Positions 36,053 through 44,043 of a DNA stretch of 50,413 bases are shown here, one piece after another (position 1 is the stretch's first letter; the number at the start of each line of letters is the position of its first letter). This stretch comes from Pontibacterium sinense (GTDB lineage Bacteria > Pseudomonadota > Gammaproteobacteria > Pseudomonadales > Balneatricaceae), in the NCBI RefSeq assembly GCF_015209595.1, contig NZ_JADEYS010000030.1, positions 1 to 50,413 of the forward strand, in the 5' to 3' direction. A program made the position numbers and the translations under genes. The notes under the pieces were generated by a model. That model did no database searches. It was not told the DNA's origin and worked only from the letters and a program-made list of their open reading frames with translations.

Positions 36053-36090
36053 CTGCGAACGAGTCAGAAACGACTCTGGCCCATTCGCAG
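36053..36090 (-). other. Two-tier stem-loop right after the copy 2 roadblock gene
   Basis: CTGCGAA (36053-36059) pairs with TTCGCAG (36084-36090), and inside it GAGTC (36061-36065) pairs with GACTC (36072-36076). No T-run follows. It may stabilise the mRNA 3' end or be an RNA-processing structure. Confidence 0.5.
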
Positions 36091-36095
36091 CGTTC

Positions 36096-36767
36096 TTAGC
36101 TTCGATGTACCAGCTCGCGGGTCAGAACGACCGCTTCTTTCAGAAAAGTGTCCCGTGACGCACCGGCTTCCAGTTCGACCGCCAGCAACTTGAGTAATGC
36201 GGGCAGCTTATATTTGTTCATACCGTATTGGCGCTTCCACTCGTTGAGGATGCGGTAGAAACTGATCGCACCGGTCGATCCCAATGTATCCACCATCTTG
36301 TCACAGAGCTTATTCATCAGCTCGCTCAGTGCCGCAGCGTCTTCCTGATGTTGCGCCGAACCCGCCTGAATAAAGCCGGTTTCACCCACCGGGAAAACCG
36401 GTTGAAGATCCGATGACGGAAGCTCGGCCGCTTTGCTCAGGGCACCCAAAATACGCTTTTTAACCGATCGTACAGAGGTAGCCATCAATGCCATATTGAC
36501 TCCTTTACGGGTCAACATCAGCAGAGTGCAGTCCTCTGACAGGCGATAGGCCAGCAATAGATGGCGATCCAGTTCCAGATGGAGTTCGGCATAACTGTGG
36601 CCACATTCGTTAATGCCATTGAACAGCTGACTGACCACCTGTTGGCTGCGTACCAGATCCTGCTGCAAGTCCGCCGGACAGGTCGATGCGATCAGGTTAC
36701 CCTGGCAACTAACACCGCTATGTTGCGCACCGCTGTATGCTTCCAGGTCGTGTAAGATACTTAGCAC
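36096..36767 (-). CDS. Roadblock/LC7-like regulator, copy 2
   Basis: This is a paralogue of the 34169-34834 product. I take GTG at 36767 (223 aa, VLSILHDLEAYSGAQHSGVS), because GGGGGT lies 5 bases upstream and the N-terminus then aligns with copy 1. A GTG at 36779 is also open. The N-terminal roadblock-like part contains LHLELDRHLLLAYRLSEDCTLLMLTRKGVNMALMATSVRSVKK. The C-terminal part is helical, with LGSTGAISFYRILNEWKRQYG comparable to the IGPAARVVF region of copy 1. The start lies only two bases after the GTPase stop, so translation is coupled. Confidence 0.8.
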   Translation of the reverse strand: MLSILHDLEAYSGAQHSGVSCQGNLIASTCPADLQQDLVRSQQVVSQLFNGINECGHSYAELHLELDRHLLLAYRLSEDCTLLMLTRKGVNMALMATSVRSVKKRILGALSKAAELPSSDLQPVFPVGETGFIQAGSAQHQEDAAALSELMNKLCDKMVDTLGSTGAISFYRILNEWKRQYGMNKYKLPALLKLLAVELEAGASRDTFLKEAVVLTRELVHRS

Positions 36768-36769
36768 GT

Positions 36770-37741
36770 CTACCCCCACTGCAGCAGATCGTTCACCTGC
36801 TGTCGAATCATGCGGGTTGATGTTTTTCGGCTCGATACCACACCTAAGGCCATCCCTTCCCAGACAAACACCGACAGGTTGTTTTCACTGCGATCACGAA
36901 AGACCACATTGTTCACCTGTCCCAAGGCAGAGTTTTCACCCTGATCCTGCACGATACCGGAGGCCAGTGCGATAAAGTTTTCCAACTGGCTGCCTTCCAG
37001 CGACGATGTAATCAGATCACCGTTAATATCGGTCGCCGCGAGGCCTTCAACACCTTCGATCTTGAGCAACCCATTTACGACGCTCTCTTTGATAACGACC
37101 TGTTCGCCATGATAGTCATCGATCTCAAGGCCCGTATCATCACTGGAAAACTGCAGCCCCTTCTGCTCGGCTTCAGCCATGCGTTTGAGGGTCGACCATT
37201 CATTGTAGTCACTCTGACCTTCCAGAATCAGTTCAACCAGCCCCAATAGATCAGACTTCCGCCGCCCATCGATGAAACACACCGATGCTTCTTTGCCTAG
37301 TTCTTTGAGCAGGTCGTAATACTCATCCTGTGACGGACGTGCGCGCAGATCAGAACGTGTCACCGCAACCACTAAGCGCTTGTCAGAAATTACATTCGCA
37401 AATTCACGGGCGTAGTATTTGAGGTCACGCATGGGGTAGTTGCGGGTATTGTCGATCATCATCACAACACCGGCACAATCTTTGGCAATCTCTTCCGAAA
37501 GCAGCTCCCACATAAAGCGGAAACGTGCCTGTCCCGGCGTTCCGTAAAGGTGAACACGTGATGCTTCGCTCAGCGTAAGACGACCATAGTCCATCGCAAC
37601 GGTGGTAGTCTGCTTACGACGTCCGGTCACATCAGATACCTGAGCCTCTGTGTCCAGGCAATCGATGTCACTGATCGAACGAATTGCAGTTGTTTTGCCC
37701 GAACCTACTGGCCCGATAAAGAGAACTTTATGATTTTCCAT
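36770..37741 (-). CDS. Small Ras-like GTPase fused to a roadblock-like domain, copy 2
   Basis: From the Met at 37741 the protein is 323 aa. It has P-loop GPVGSGKTT at 10-18, switch I QTTTVAMDYG, HLYGTPGQARFRFMW, G4 VTRSD and G5-like IDGRRK. A C-terminal roadblock-like domain follows (VNGLLKIEGVEGLAATDINGDLITSS...VNNVVFRDRSENNLSVFVWEG...MIRQQVNDLLQWG). Large parts align residue for residue with copy 1 across both domains, so the whole two-gene cassette was duplicated. The frame is open upstream to 37780, but MENHKVLFIG matches the copy 1 N-terminus. Confidence 0.85.
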   Translation of the reverse strand: MENHKVLFIGPVGSGKTTAIRSISDIDCLDTEAQVSDVTGRRKQTTTVAMDYGRLTLSEASRVHLYGTPGQARFRFMWELLSEEIAKDCAGVVMMIDNTRNYPMRDLKYYAREFANVISDKRLVVAVTRSDLRARPSQDEYYDLLKELGKEASVCFIDGRRKSDLLGLVELILEGQSDYNEWSTLKRMAEAEQKGLQFSSDDTGLEIDDYHGEQVVIKESVVNGLLKIEGVEGLAATDINGDLITSSLEGSQLENFIALASGIVQDQGENSALGQVNNVVFRDRSENNLSVFVWEGMALGVVSSRKTSTRMIRQQVNDLLQWG

Positions 37742-37940
37742 GCAGAATCTACTTCGTAAGCGCTCAGAATCACCAAACACGTGATGCGCTGAAGAATCAG
37801 CTATCGAAATGGTGTGTCACGCAACGCGCACCACAACAGAGCAAGGGTGCCATATTCCTCAAAATATGTCAGCTGCCCGTAAAGGTCTGAGTGTATCCTA
37901 ATACGGGCAACCGTATGATGAGTAAGGTCAGGTTTCGTGA

Positions 37941-38369
37941 CTATTGGCTGCAGAACAGCTGTTGCTGACGCATCAACAAGCGGCAATTATCTCCACGAAT
38001 GTTGTTTTCACGGCAGTAACCTTTTGCCCAGTCCTTATCGTCTTCGGTCGGCTTGTCACGAAACTCCGGAACACCTTCGCAAAATCCATCGCTCGGCGAT
38101 GCCTGTACCAGACACGCTTTAAGAAACTTGCCAGCAGAAACTGTGCACTGATAACCCAGGCAGCCATCAAAATCCTGTAGCGCCTGATCCAGACACTGCT
38201 GCTGATTGGCCGCTTTACCCAACGCCGTACCGGCATCTATTCTTTCTTGAAACACCTGATTCTGCTCAGCATTGAAGTCTTCCAGCCAACCGCTGTTTGC
38301 CATCCATAAAAGCAGCAATGCACCTGCGATGACTACCGCCAGCGCGGCAATTCCCAGTTTCTTTTTCAT
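37941..38369 (-). CDS. Small Cys-rich membrane-anchored periplasmic protein
   Basis: I do not recognise this 142-aa protein. An N-terminal hydrophobic segment (residues 5-26, LGIAALAVVIAGALLLLWMANS) works as a signal anchor. The rest is polar and contains eight cysteines (in QQCLD, DGCLG, YQCTV, KACLV, GFCEG, GYCRE, DNCRL and LFCSQ), an even number that suggests four disulfides in the periplasm. It lies 200 bases before GTPase copy 2, on the same strand. Confidence 0.72.
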   Translation of the reverse strand: MKKKLGIAALAVVIAGALLLLWMANSGWLEDFNAEQNQVFQERIDAGTALGKAANQQQCLDQALQDFDGCLGYQCTVSAGKFLKACLVQASPSDGFCEGVPEFRDKPTEDDKDWAKGYCRENNIRGDNCRLLMRQQQLFCSQ

Positions 38370-38436
38370 TTCGTGAATCTCTCAGATCAATCCTTGGTGC
38401 ACACATTCATGGCCCCTCGCTGAGGGTTGCCGTGAC

Positions 38437-38700
38437 TCAACGTGCGCGGGTATAGAGTCCTGCCAAACAGAGGAATAGCCCCAACACAGACAGCAACATA
38501 CCACCGTTTACCAACAGCGGGTTGCGCTCCATAAACGGGCTGTAAGCATGGGTCAGGGACTGGTCACACACACCGTTAAAATAGTCGTAGGAGCCACCAG
38601 CACTCAGACAGGCATTCACCGCCGACAACTCAATGAAATAGGAACCCATCATGACCACGAGTGGCAATATGAGAAGCAACAGACCAATACGTAAAATCAT
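38437..38700 (-). CDS. Small two-helix membrane protein
   Basis: This 87-aa protein of unknown family has hydrophobic helices at about residues 3-25 (LRIGLLLLILPLVVMMGSYFIEL) and 64-84. Between them lies a periplasmic-looking loop with two Cys (NACLSAGGSYDYFNGVCDQ) that could form a disulfide. Its ATG overlaps the stop of the DUF416 gene by four bases (ATGA), so it is co-translated with it. Confidence 0.75.
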   Translation of the reverse strand: MILRIGLLLLILPLVVMMGSYFIELSAVNACLSAGGSYDYFNGVCDQSLTHAYSPFMERNPLLVNGGMLLSVLGLFLCLAGLYTRAR

Positions 38701-39299
38701 TCGCTGTCAGTGATCCCGATATTGCTGACACCTTCGTTGTGCGCCAGCGCACGCAGTTCAGTGATTAATTCTTTGTTGGCCTTTTTCGCCGCAGTAATTC
38801 GGGCCAGCACTTCCTCCTGAAACGCCTCTTCCTGCTCCATCATTTCATGCGTGTTGATCAGGCGAACAACCTCCTCGTCGGAAAGCTGATCATCCGCTTC
38901 ACTCACTTCGATAAATGTCGCCACGCATTCACGGGATAAGTTCGCAATATTGGCTGCTTCTTCAGCGTCTGCGACGAGCACAACGTTGAGGGTTGAGTAC
39001 AACGCAACTACCGCGTCATTCGCCGGAAACGCACCATACATCGAGAACTCTTCCAGATCAGGAATATTGGCCTCAACCTTATCAAGCTGAACTTCGAAGT
39101 TCATCTTGGCACCGGTGTTTGCCAGCTTATCCCAGACACCATTCAGGATCTGGCGCAACTGCTGTGCGTTGCCAAACTCCACCAGACGCGAAAAAAGCGC
39201 AAAGTTCGGAAACATGCGTTCACTCAGGGCTGCACTAAAGGCAACCAGCTGCCAGTCTTGCAGCTCAAACAGCTGCGGGTTAATAGACTGATCGGACAT
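38697..39299 (-). CDS. DUF416 family protein (YjaG-like)
   Basis: This 200-aa soluble protein closely resembles E. coli YjaG in length and pattern: LQDWQLVAFSAALSERMFPNFALFSRLVEFG, LNGVWDKL, MNFEVQLDKVEANIPDLEEFSMYGAFPANDAVVALYS, ending ITELRALAHNEGVSNIGI. The function of the family is unknown. It is divergent from the TRAP dctQ gene. Confidence 0.92.
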   Translation of the reverse strand: MSDQSINPQLFELQDWQLVAFSAALSERMFPNFALFSRLVEFGNAQQLRQILNGVWDKLANTGAKMNFEVQLDKVEANIPDLEEFSMYGAFPANDAVVALYSTLNVVLVADAEEAANIANLSRECVATFIEVSEADDQLSDEEVVRLINTHEMMEQEEAFQEEVLARITAAKKANKELITELRALAHNEGVSNIGITDSE

Positions 39300-39467
39300 A
39301 GTCTCTGTTCTCCACCGGTACGGACATATATATGCGCCTATTGTACGGTTTTTAAATCAAATATCCGAATAAGATCAACGTACGCGATACTACGGATGCT
39401 ATTAGCATGAGCAATATTGTTATACTTTGGCGTTAATAATAAAAAGCTTCATAGGGTATGCGACCGT

Positions 39468-40022
39468 ATGACCTCTTCAAATACACCTCTTAGCACACTC
39501 GTGCGACTGATCGATGGGATCAGTGAGTGGTCTGGCCGGGCTATCTCCTGGCTGACTCTGACTATGGTGCTGGCCACGTTTACCATCGTGGTGATGCGTT
39601 ACCTGTTCAACACGGGCAATGTCGCCTTGCAGGAATCTGTGATCTACATGCACAGCTTCGTCTTTCTGCTAGGGGCCGCCTATACGCTAAAACATGATGG
39701 CCACGTACGCGTGGATATTTTTTATCGCCCGATGGGTGAAAAAGGTAAAGCCATCATCAACCTCTTCGGCACAGTGTGCCTGTTACTACCGGTGACCGGT
39801 TTTATTTTCTATATCTCCTGGGAGTATGTAGCCACGTCATGGGAGCTGACCGAAGGCTCTCAGGAAGCCGGGGGTATCCCTTTTCGATACATCCTTAAAA
39901 CCAGTCTGTTATTAATGCCTGCAATGATGATGCTGCAAGGTATCGGTGAAATCCTGCGCAGCATATTAGTGCTGACCGGTCAGGGGCACTTGCTAGAGGA
40001 AGAAGAGGGTCACGCACTATGA
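39468..40022 (+). CDS. TRAP transporter small permease, DctQ family
   Basis: This is the small membrane subunit of a tripartite ATP-independent periplasmic transporter. The chosen ATG at 39468 gives 184 aa, MTSSNTPLSTLVRLIDGISEW, with four transmembrane helices (about residues 26-46, 60-80, 99-121, 142-165) and the family pattern MRYLFNTGNVALQESVIYMHSFVFLLGAAYTLKHDGHVRVDIFY. A TTG-started extension to 39417 is unlikely. It overlaps the large permease gene by four bases (ATGA). Confidence 0.92.
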   Translation: MTSSNTPLSTLVRLIDGISEWSGRAISWLTLTMVLATFTIVVMRYLFNTGNVALQESVIYMHSFVFLLGAAYTLKHDGHVRVDIFYRPMGEKGKAIINLFGTVCLLLPVTGFIFYISWEYVATSWELTEGSQEAGGIPFRYILKTSLLLMPAMMMLQGIGEILRSILVLTGQGHLLEEEEGHAL

Positions 40023-41398
40023 TGGAATTTCTACCTCTGCTGCTGTTTGTTGGCGCTATTTTTGTACTGTTGCTGGGCTATTCCGTGGCCTTCGCACTGG
40101 CGGGCACCGGTCTGCTGTTTGCAGCCATCGGGGCTTACACCGGACATTTTGATTCAGTTTTCCTTGAAGCAATCCCGAACCGCCTGTTTGGCATCATGAA
40201 CAACGAGGTGCTGATCGCAGTACCACTGTTTGTGTTTATGGGTGTCATGCTGGAGAAATCCCGGATCGCCGAAGAGCTGCTGGATACCATGGCCTTGCTG
40301 TTTGGCCCCATGCGCGGTGGACTGGGCATCTCAGTCACTCTGGTTGGTATGCTACTGGCAGCCAGTACCGGTATCGTGGGGGCGACCGTTGTGACGATGG
40401 GCCTGCTATCACTGCCGACCATGCTGCGCCGTGGTTATGACCCCTCCATTGCGGCAGGTACTATCTGTGCTTCCGGTACGCTGGGTCAGATCATCCCGCC
40501 ATCCATCGTACTGGTACTGCTGGGTGACGTAATCTCTTCCGCGTATCAGCAATCCCAGCTTGATCGGGGCATTTTTTCACCGGATACCGTCACGGTCGGC
40601 GACTTGTTCCTTGGCGCACTGATTCCCGGCCTGATGTTGGTGGGTGCGTATATTCTTTATATTGTATTTAAAGCAATCACGAAACCTGAGCTAGTACCGG
40701 CGATTCCTGCCGAAGAGCGTGACGCCGTTAACAATCTTGGTAGCCGGGTACTGAAAGCATTGGTGCCGCCCGTCCTGCTAGTTGGCCTTGTATTGGGTTC
40801 CATCCTTGGTGGACTGGCAACCCCTACCGAAGCAGCATCTGTCGGCGCTGTCGGAGCGATTGTGCTGTCGATGGCACGTAAAAGCTTCAGTTTGAATGTA
40901 CTGCGTGAGGTGATGCGCTCCACCACTCAGGTCAGCTCGATGGTCTTTGTCATCCTGATTGGCGCATCGATCTTCTCACTGGTCTTCCGCGGTTATGGCG
41001 GTGATGACATGGTGCGGGACTTCCTCACCGAACTGCCAGGCGGCGTAGTCGGTGCGATGTTGCTGGTCATGCTGGTGATTTTCTTGCTCGGCTTCTTCCT
41101 CGACTTCATTGAGATCACCTTCGTGGTGATACCGATTGTCGCGCCGATTCTGCTGAATATGGGACTGGATCCTGTATGGCTGGGTGTGATGTTTGCGTTG
41201 AACCTGCAGACCTCATTCCTGACGCCACCGTTTGGTTTCGCCCTGTTCTATCTGCGCGGGGTAGCACCGGATAGTATCTCCACCATGCAGATCTACCGGG
41301 GTGTTATACCGTTCATCGCCATTCAGTTGATTGCCTTGGCGCTACTGGCCTACTGGCCAAGTCTGGCAACCTGGTTGCCGGATCTGGTGTACGGGTAA
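40019..41398 (+). CDS. TRAP transporter large permease, DctM family
   Basis: This is the large membrane subunit, the transport channel driven by a sodium or proton gradient. The 459-aa protein has about 12 hydrophobic segments. Family landmarks are FALAGTGLLFAAIG, AVPLFVFMGVMLEKS, GSTG-like LLAASTGIVGATVVTMGLLSLPTMLRRGYDPSIAAGTICASGTLGQIIPPSIVLV, and the C-terminal LNLQTSFLTPPFGFALFYLRGVAP. It is co-transcribed with dctQ. Confidence 0.95.
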   Translation: MMEFLPLLLFVGAIFVLLLGYSVAFALAGTGLLFAAIGAYTGHFDSVFLEAIPNRLFGIMNNEVLIAVPLFVFMGVMLEKSRIAEELLDTMALLFGPMRGGLGISVTLVGMLLAASTGIVGATVVTMGLLSLPTMLRRGYDPSIAAGTICASGTLGQIIPPSIVLVLLGDVISSAYQQSQLDRGIFSPDTVTVGDLFLGALIPGLMLVGAYILYIVFKAITKPELVPAIPAEERDAVNNLGSRVLKALVPPVLLVGLVLGSILGGLATPTEAASVGAVGAIVLSMARKSFSLNVLREVMRSTTQVSSMVFVILIGASIFSLVFRGYGGDDMVRDFLTELPGGVVGAMLLVMLVIFLLGFFLDFIEITFVVIPIVAPILLNMGLDPVWLGVMFALNLQTSFLTPPFGFALFYLRGVAPDSISTMQIYRGVIPFIAIQLIALALLAYWPSLATWLPDLVYG

Positions 41399-41407
41399 AC
41401 TATTTAA

Positions 41408-41437
41408 AGCTGCAGCACGCGACTCGTGACTGCAGCT
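41408..41437 (+). other. Stem-loop after dctM
   Basis: AGCTGCAG pairs with CTGCAGCT and continues as CACG/CGTG inside with one bulged A, giving 12 paired bases. It lies just upstream of the terminator and may help protect the dctQM message. Confidence 0.5.
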
Positions 41438-41447
41438 AAAACAGGCA

Positions 41448-41478
41448 TAAAAAAAGCAGGCTTAGGGCCTGCTTTTTT
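41448..41478. terminator. Bidirectional terminator between dctM and the TRAP binding-protein gene
   Basis: AAAAAAAGCAGGC-TTAGG-GCCTGCTTTTTT serves the convergent dctQM (plus) and binding-protein (minus) transcripts. Confidence 0.92.
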
Positions 41479-41492
41479 GTGTACCGTTTATC

Positions 41493-42572
41493 TTATTTCA
41501 AGGAGCGAGCGTTCATATAAGCCTGCTCGGACACCGCATGCCATGCAGTCGCCTGATCGCGGAACTTCACGAAAGAGTCATACACTTTTTGTGCCATTGG
41601 ATCTTTCGCAGCTTCTTCTGCAACCACTTCGTCAGACAAGGTTTTCAGTTTCTTCAGTACATCATCCGGGAACTTGCGCAGCTGTACGCCATGCTCTGTC
41701 ACCAGCTGTTCCAGCGCACGGTTGTTCTTCGCAGTGAAGTCAGCCAGCATATCCTGGTTAGCCACGCGGATAGCATTACGTACCGCAACCTGCAGGTCTT
41801 TCGGCAACGCTTCGAACGCGTCCTTGTTGATGAAGCTTTCCAGCGTAGTACCTGGCTCATGCCATCCTGGGTAGTAGTAATACTTAGCAGCTTTATACAG
41901 ACCGAACGCTAAGTCATTGTATGGACCTACCCACTCGGACGCATCAATCGCACCTGACTGCAGCGCAGGGAAGATCTCACCACCCGGCAGCAATACCGGA
42001 GTACCGCCCGCACGTTTCAGGACTTCGCCACCCAGACCAGGCATACGCATCTTCAGGCCTTTAACGTCATCCAGGCTGTTGATCTCTTTGTTAAACCAAC
42101 CACCCATCTGCACACCCGTGCTACCTGCAGCACCTGGCACCAGACCAAACTTCGCGTACAGCTCTTCCCACAGCTCCATACCGCCACCGTGGTACAACCA
42201 GCTGTTCATCTCCTGAGCCGTCAGGCCAAAAGGTACCGCAGCAAAGAACTGCGCCGCGATGCTCTTACCTTTCCAGTAGTACGCAGCGCCGTGGCCCATT
42301 TCTGCCGTACCACGTGAAACAGCATCAAAGATTTCCAGTGCACCCACCAGTTCTTTTGCACCGTACACTTTTACCTGAACACGGCCGTTGGTCATTTCAC
42401 CAATCAGCTTAGCCAGATAGTTTGCGCCAGTACCCAGTCCCGGGAAGTTCTTCGGCCACGTAGTGACCATTTTCCATTTGTACTCTGGTGCTGCATGGGC
42501 AGCGCCGGATGCCATTGCGCCGGCTGCCAATGTGGCCGCACCTGCGCCTTGCAAAAATTGACGACGTTTCAC
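41493..42572 (-). CDS. TRAP transporter substrate-binding protein with Tat signal (TakP/DctP-like)
   Basis: This periplasmic binding protein presumably serves the adjacent DctQM. From GTG 42572 (GGAGT 7 bases upstream) it is 359 aa. The signal KRRQFLQGAGAATLAAGAMASGAAHA has a twin-arginine-type RRQFL core, so it should be exported folded through Tat. The mature part (EYKWKMVTTWPKNFPGLGTGANYLAKLI, GALEIFDAVSRGTAEMGHGAAYYWKG, GGWFNKEINSLDDVKGLKMRMPGLGGEVLKRAGG, ASEWVGPYNDLAFGL) resembles the dimeric alpha-keto-acid or lactate binding TakP group. The ligand is inferred from that likeness. It is unusual in facing dctQM on the opposite strand. Confidence 0.92.
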   Translation of the reverse strand: MKRRQFLQGAGAATLAAGAMASGAAHAAPEYKWKMVTTWPKNFPGLGTGANYLAKLIGEMTNGRVQVKVYGAKELVGALEIFDAVSRGTAEMGHGAAYYWKGKSIAAQFFAAVPFGLTAQEMNSWLYHGGGMELWEELYAKFGLVPGAAGSTGVQMGGWFNKEINSLDDVKGLKMRMPGLGGEVLKRAGGTPVLLPGGEIFPALQSGAIDASEWVGPYNDLAFGLYKAAKYYYYPGWHEPGTTLESFINKDAFEALPKDLQVAVRNAIRVANQDMLADFTAKNNRALEQLVTEHGVQLRKFPDDVLKKLKTLSDEVVAEEAAKDPMAQKVYDSFVKFRDQATAWHAVSEQAYMNARSLK

Positions 42573-42612
42573 AAGCCTACTCCCTTGAATTATTTTTTTT
42601 GCAGTGGGATTG

Positions 42613-42641
42613 AAAATAGCACTCAGGGCGCCGACTCGCAA
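42613..42641 (-). promoter_or_regulatory. Sigma-70-type promoter for the TRAP binding-protein gene
   Basis: Minus strand TTGCGA, 17 bases, TATTTT. It gives a predicted start about 35 bases before the GTG. Confidence 0.55.
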
Positions 42642-42809
42642 TTGACATGAAACAGCGAACTACACCTGATCTTCATCTGGTACCACCGAAAAAACTTGAG
42701 CTGTGATACATATTTAGCAGTTGGGGCTATGAAAGCGTGATCTAAAAGGCTCCCTATCGTAGATAAGCTTGATATACTTTTGGCGATTGTTAGCCCGTGG
42801 GGAATAACC

Positions 42810-43709
42810 TTGAACTCCTTTAACCTGTTGAAGTCCATTGCCGATGCCCGGCCAAAGCTGCGAAAGTCTGAACAGAAGGTTGCAGACTTTGTACTGGCGC
42901 ATCCCAATGACGTCATCCACATGCGTATTGTTGATCTGGCCTCGGAAGCCAATGTCAGCGAACCGACCGTGGTGCGCTTTTGTCGTGCGTTAAACTATGA
43001 CGGTTTTCAGGACTTCAAACTGACGCTGGCACAGGGCGTTGCTTCAAATCCTAACTTTGAACAATTTTCTCTGAACCGCAAAGATACAGTCACCGAGTTC
43101 AAGACCAAGATCTTCGACTCTATGATCGGCAACTTGATGAATATCCGCGAACAGCTCGATCCGCAGATTCTTGAAGATGCCATTCAAGTGCTGGCTAAGG
43201 CCACCCGCGTCGAATTTTACGGCTTTGGTGCATCAGCACCGGTATGTACGGATGCGCAGCACAAGTTTCACCGTCTGCAGATCACCGCAACGTCTTATTC
43301 TGATCCACATATGCAGACCATCTCTGCTGTGACGCTCAAAGAAGGGGACGTTGTTGTCGCGATCTCCCAGACGGGGCGCACCAAAGACCTGCTGCATACC
43401 GTGAAGCTGGTACAAGAGACTGGTGCTACAGTGATATCTTTATGTCCGGGTGGTACCCCTCTGGCCGAACTGGCAACCATTGCCATTCCCATTGATGTGG
43501 AAGAAGACAAAGATCTAAGTACCCTGATGTCATCCCGCGTGATTCATCTGGTTGTTATCGACGTCCTCGCAGTGGGTGTGGCGATGAAGCTCGGACCGGG
43601 TTTGCTCGATCACCTTAAAACGATTAAGCGTAGCCTGCGGTCATTGCGCCAGAATGACAAACGTCCTCCGATTCGTCGTCAGGGACAATCCACTCTGGAT
43701 CACGAATAA
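42810..43709 (+). CDS. HexR-type transcriptional regulator (RpiR family, HTH + SIS)
   Basis: This sugar-phosphate-responsive regulator has an N-terminal winged-helix HTH of the RpiR type (SEQKVADFVLAHPNDVIHMRIVDLASEANVSEPTVVRFCRALNYDGFQDFKLTLAQ). Its C-terminal SIS domain has RVEFYGFGASAPVCTDAQHKF, DPHMQ and VVVAISQTGRTKDLLHTVKLV. This resembles HexR, the Entner-Doudoroff regulator that senses KDPG. The TTG at 42810 (GGGGA 8 bases upstream; 299 aa) aligns with the usual N-terminus. The C-terminal 30 residues are basic and longer than in HexR. No zwf, edd or eda gene is nearby, so the target set may differ. The TRAP genes alongside are candidates. Confidence 0.88.
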   Translation: MNSFNLLKSIADARPKLRKSEQKVADFVLAHPNDVIHMRIVDLASEANVSEPTVVRFCRALNYDGFQDFKLTLAQGVASNPNFEQFSLNRKDTVTEFKTKIFDSMIGNLMNIREQLDPQILEDAIQVLAKATRVEFYGFGASAPVCTDAQHKFHRLQITATSYSDPHMQTISAVTLKEGDVVVAISQTGRTKDLLHTVKLVQETGATVISLCPGGTPLAELATIAIPIDVEEDKDLSTLMSSRVIHLVVIDVLAVGVAMKLGPGLLDHLKTIKRSLRSLRQNDKRPPIRRQGQSTLDHE

Positions 43710-44043
43710 CCCTCCACTGATCAGCATCAGTGGTCTGTTCAGGCCACTGATCTTTAGCTTTTAGACTAAGGTCTACCTCTCCCTTCTCAGCTTTAATTTT
43801 TCTGCAATGCAGAGCCGTTAGCATCCGTTCTGACTCTCAGATTGTTTGATATTTGCTCACATCTGCGATAAAAGAAAAACCAAGGGATGAATGCAGAGGC
43901 TGATTTCCCCATACGTAACCAGCGTATTTATTGCGGAAAACCAGCTTTGCACACCCTTCAACAGACTATCTCAGAGAGATCTTTGACTGTCCGGGTGGAT
44001 GGCAGATCGATCTCCTGACTGTGATGATCTAGGAGCTTGAATT
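43710..44043 (+). promoter_or_regulatory. 334-base gap with a promoter and long leader before the PA3496-family gene
   Basis: I see no protein here. A promoter-like TTGATA (43846-43851), 17 bases, TAAAAG (43869-43874) would start RNA near 43881, leaving a leader of about 160 bases. The leader contains several GGA motifs (AAGGGATG, GCGGAAAA, GGTGGATGG, TAGGAGC), the last being the ribosome site. Such spaced GGA motifs are what CsrA/RsmA proteins bind. Just after hexR there is a CCACTGAT...ATCAGTGG inverted repeat without a T-run. Confidence 0.4.

Noticed and set aside
42573-42809. Search for a HexR-type operator (TTGTAAT-like palindrome) between the TRAP binding-protein gene and the regulator
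   Set aside because: No convincing palindrome of that type was found; regulation of this promoter pair by the regulator is left open.
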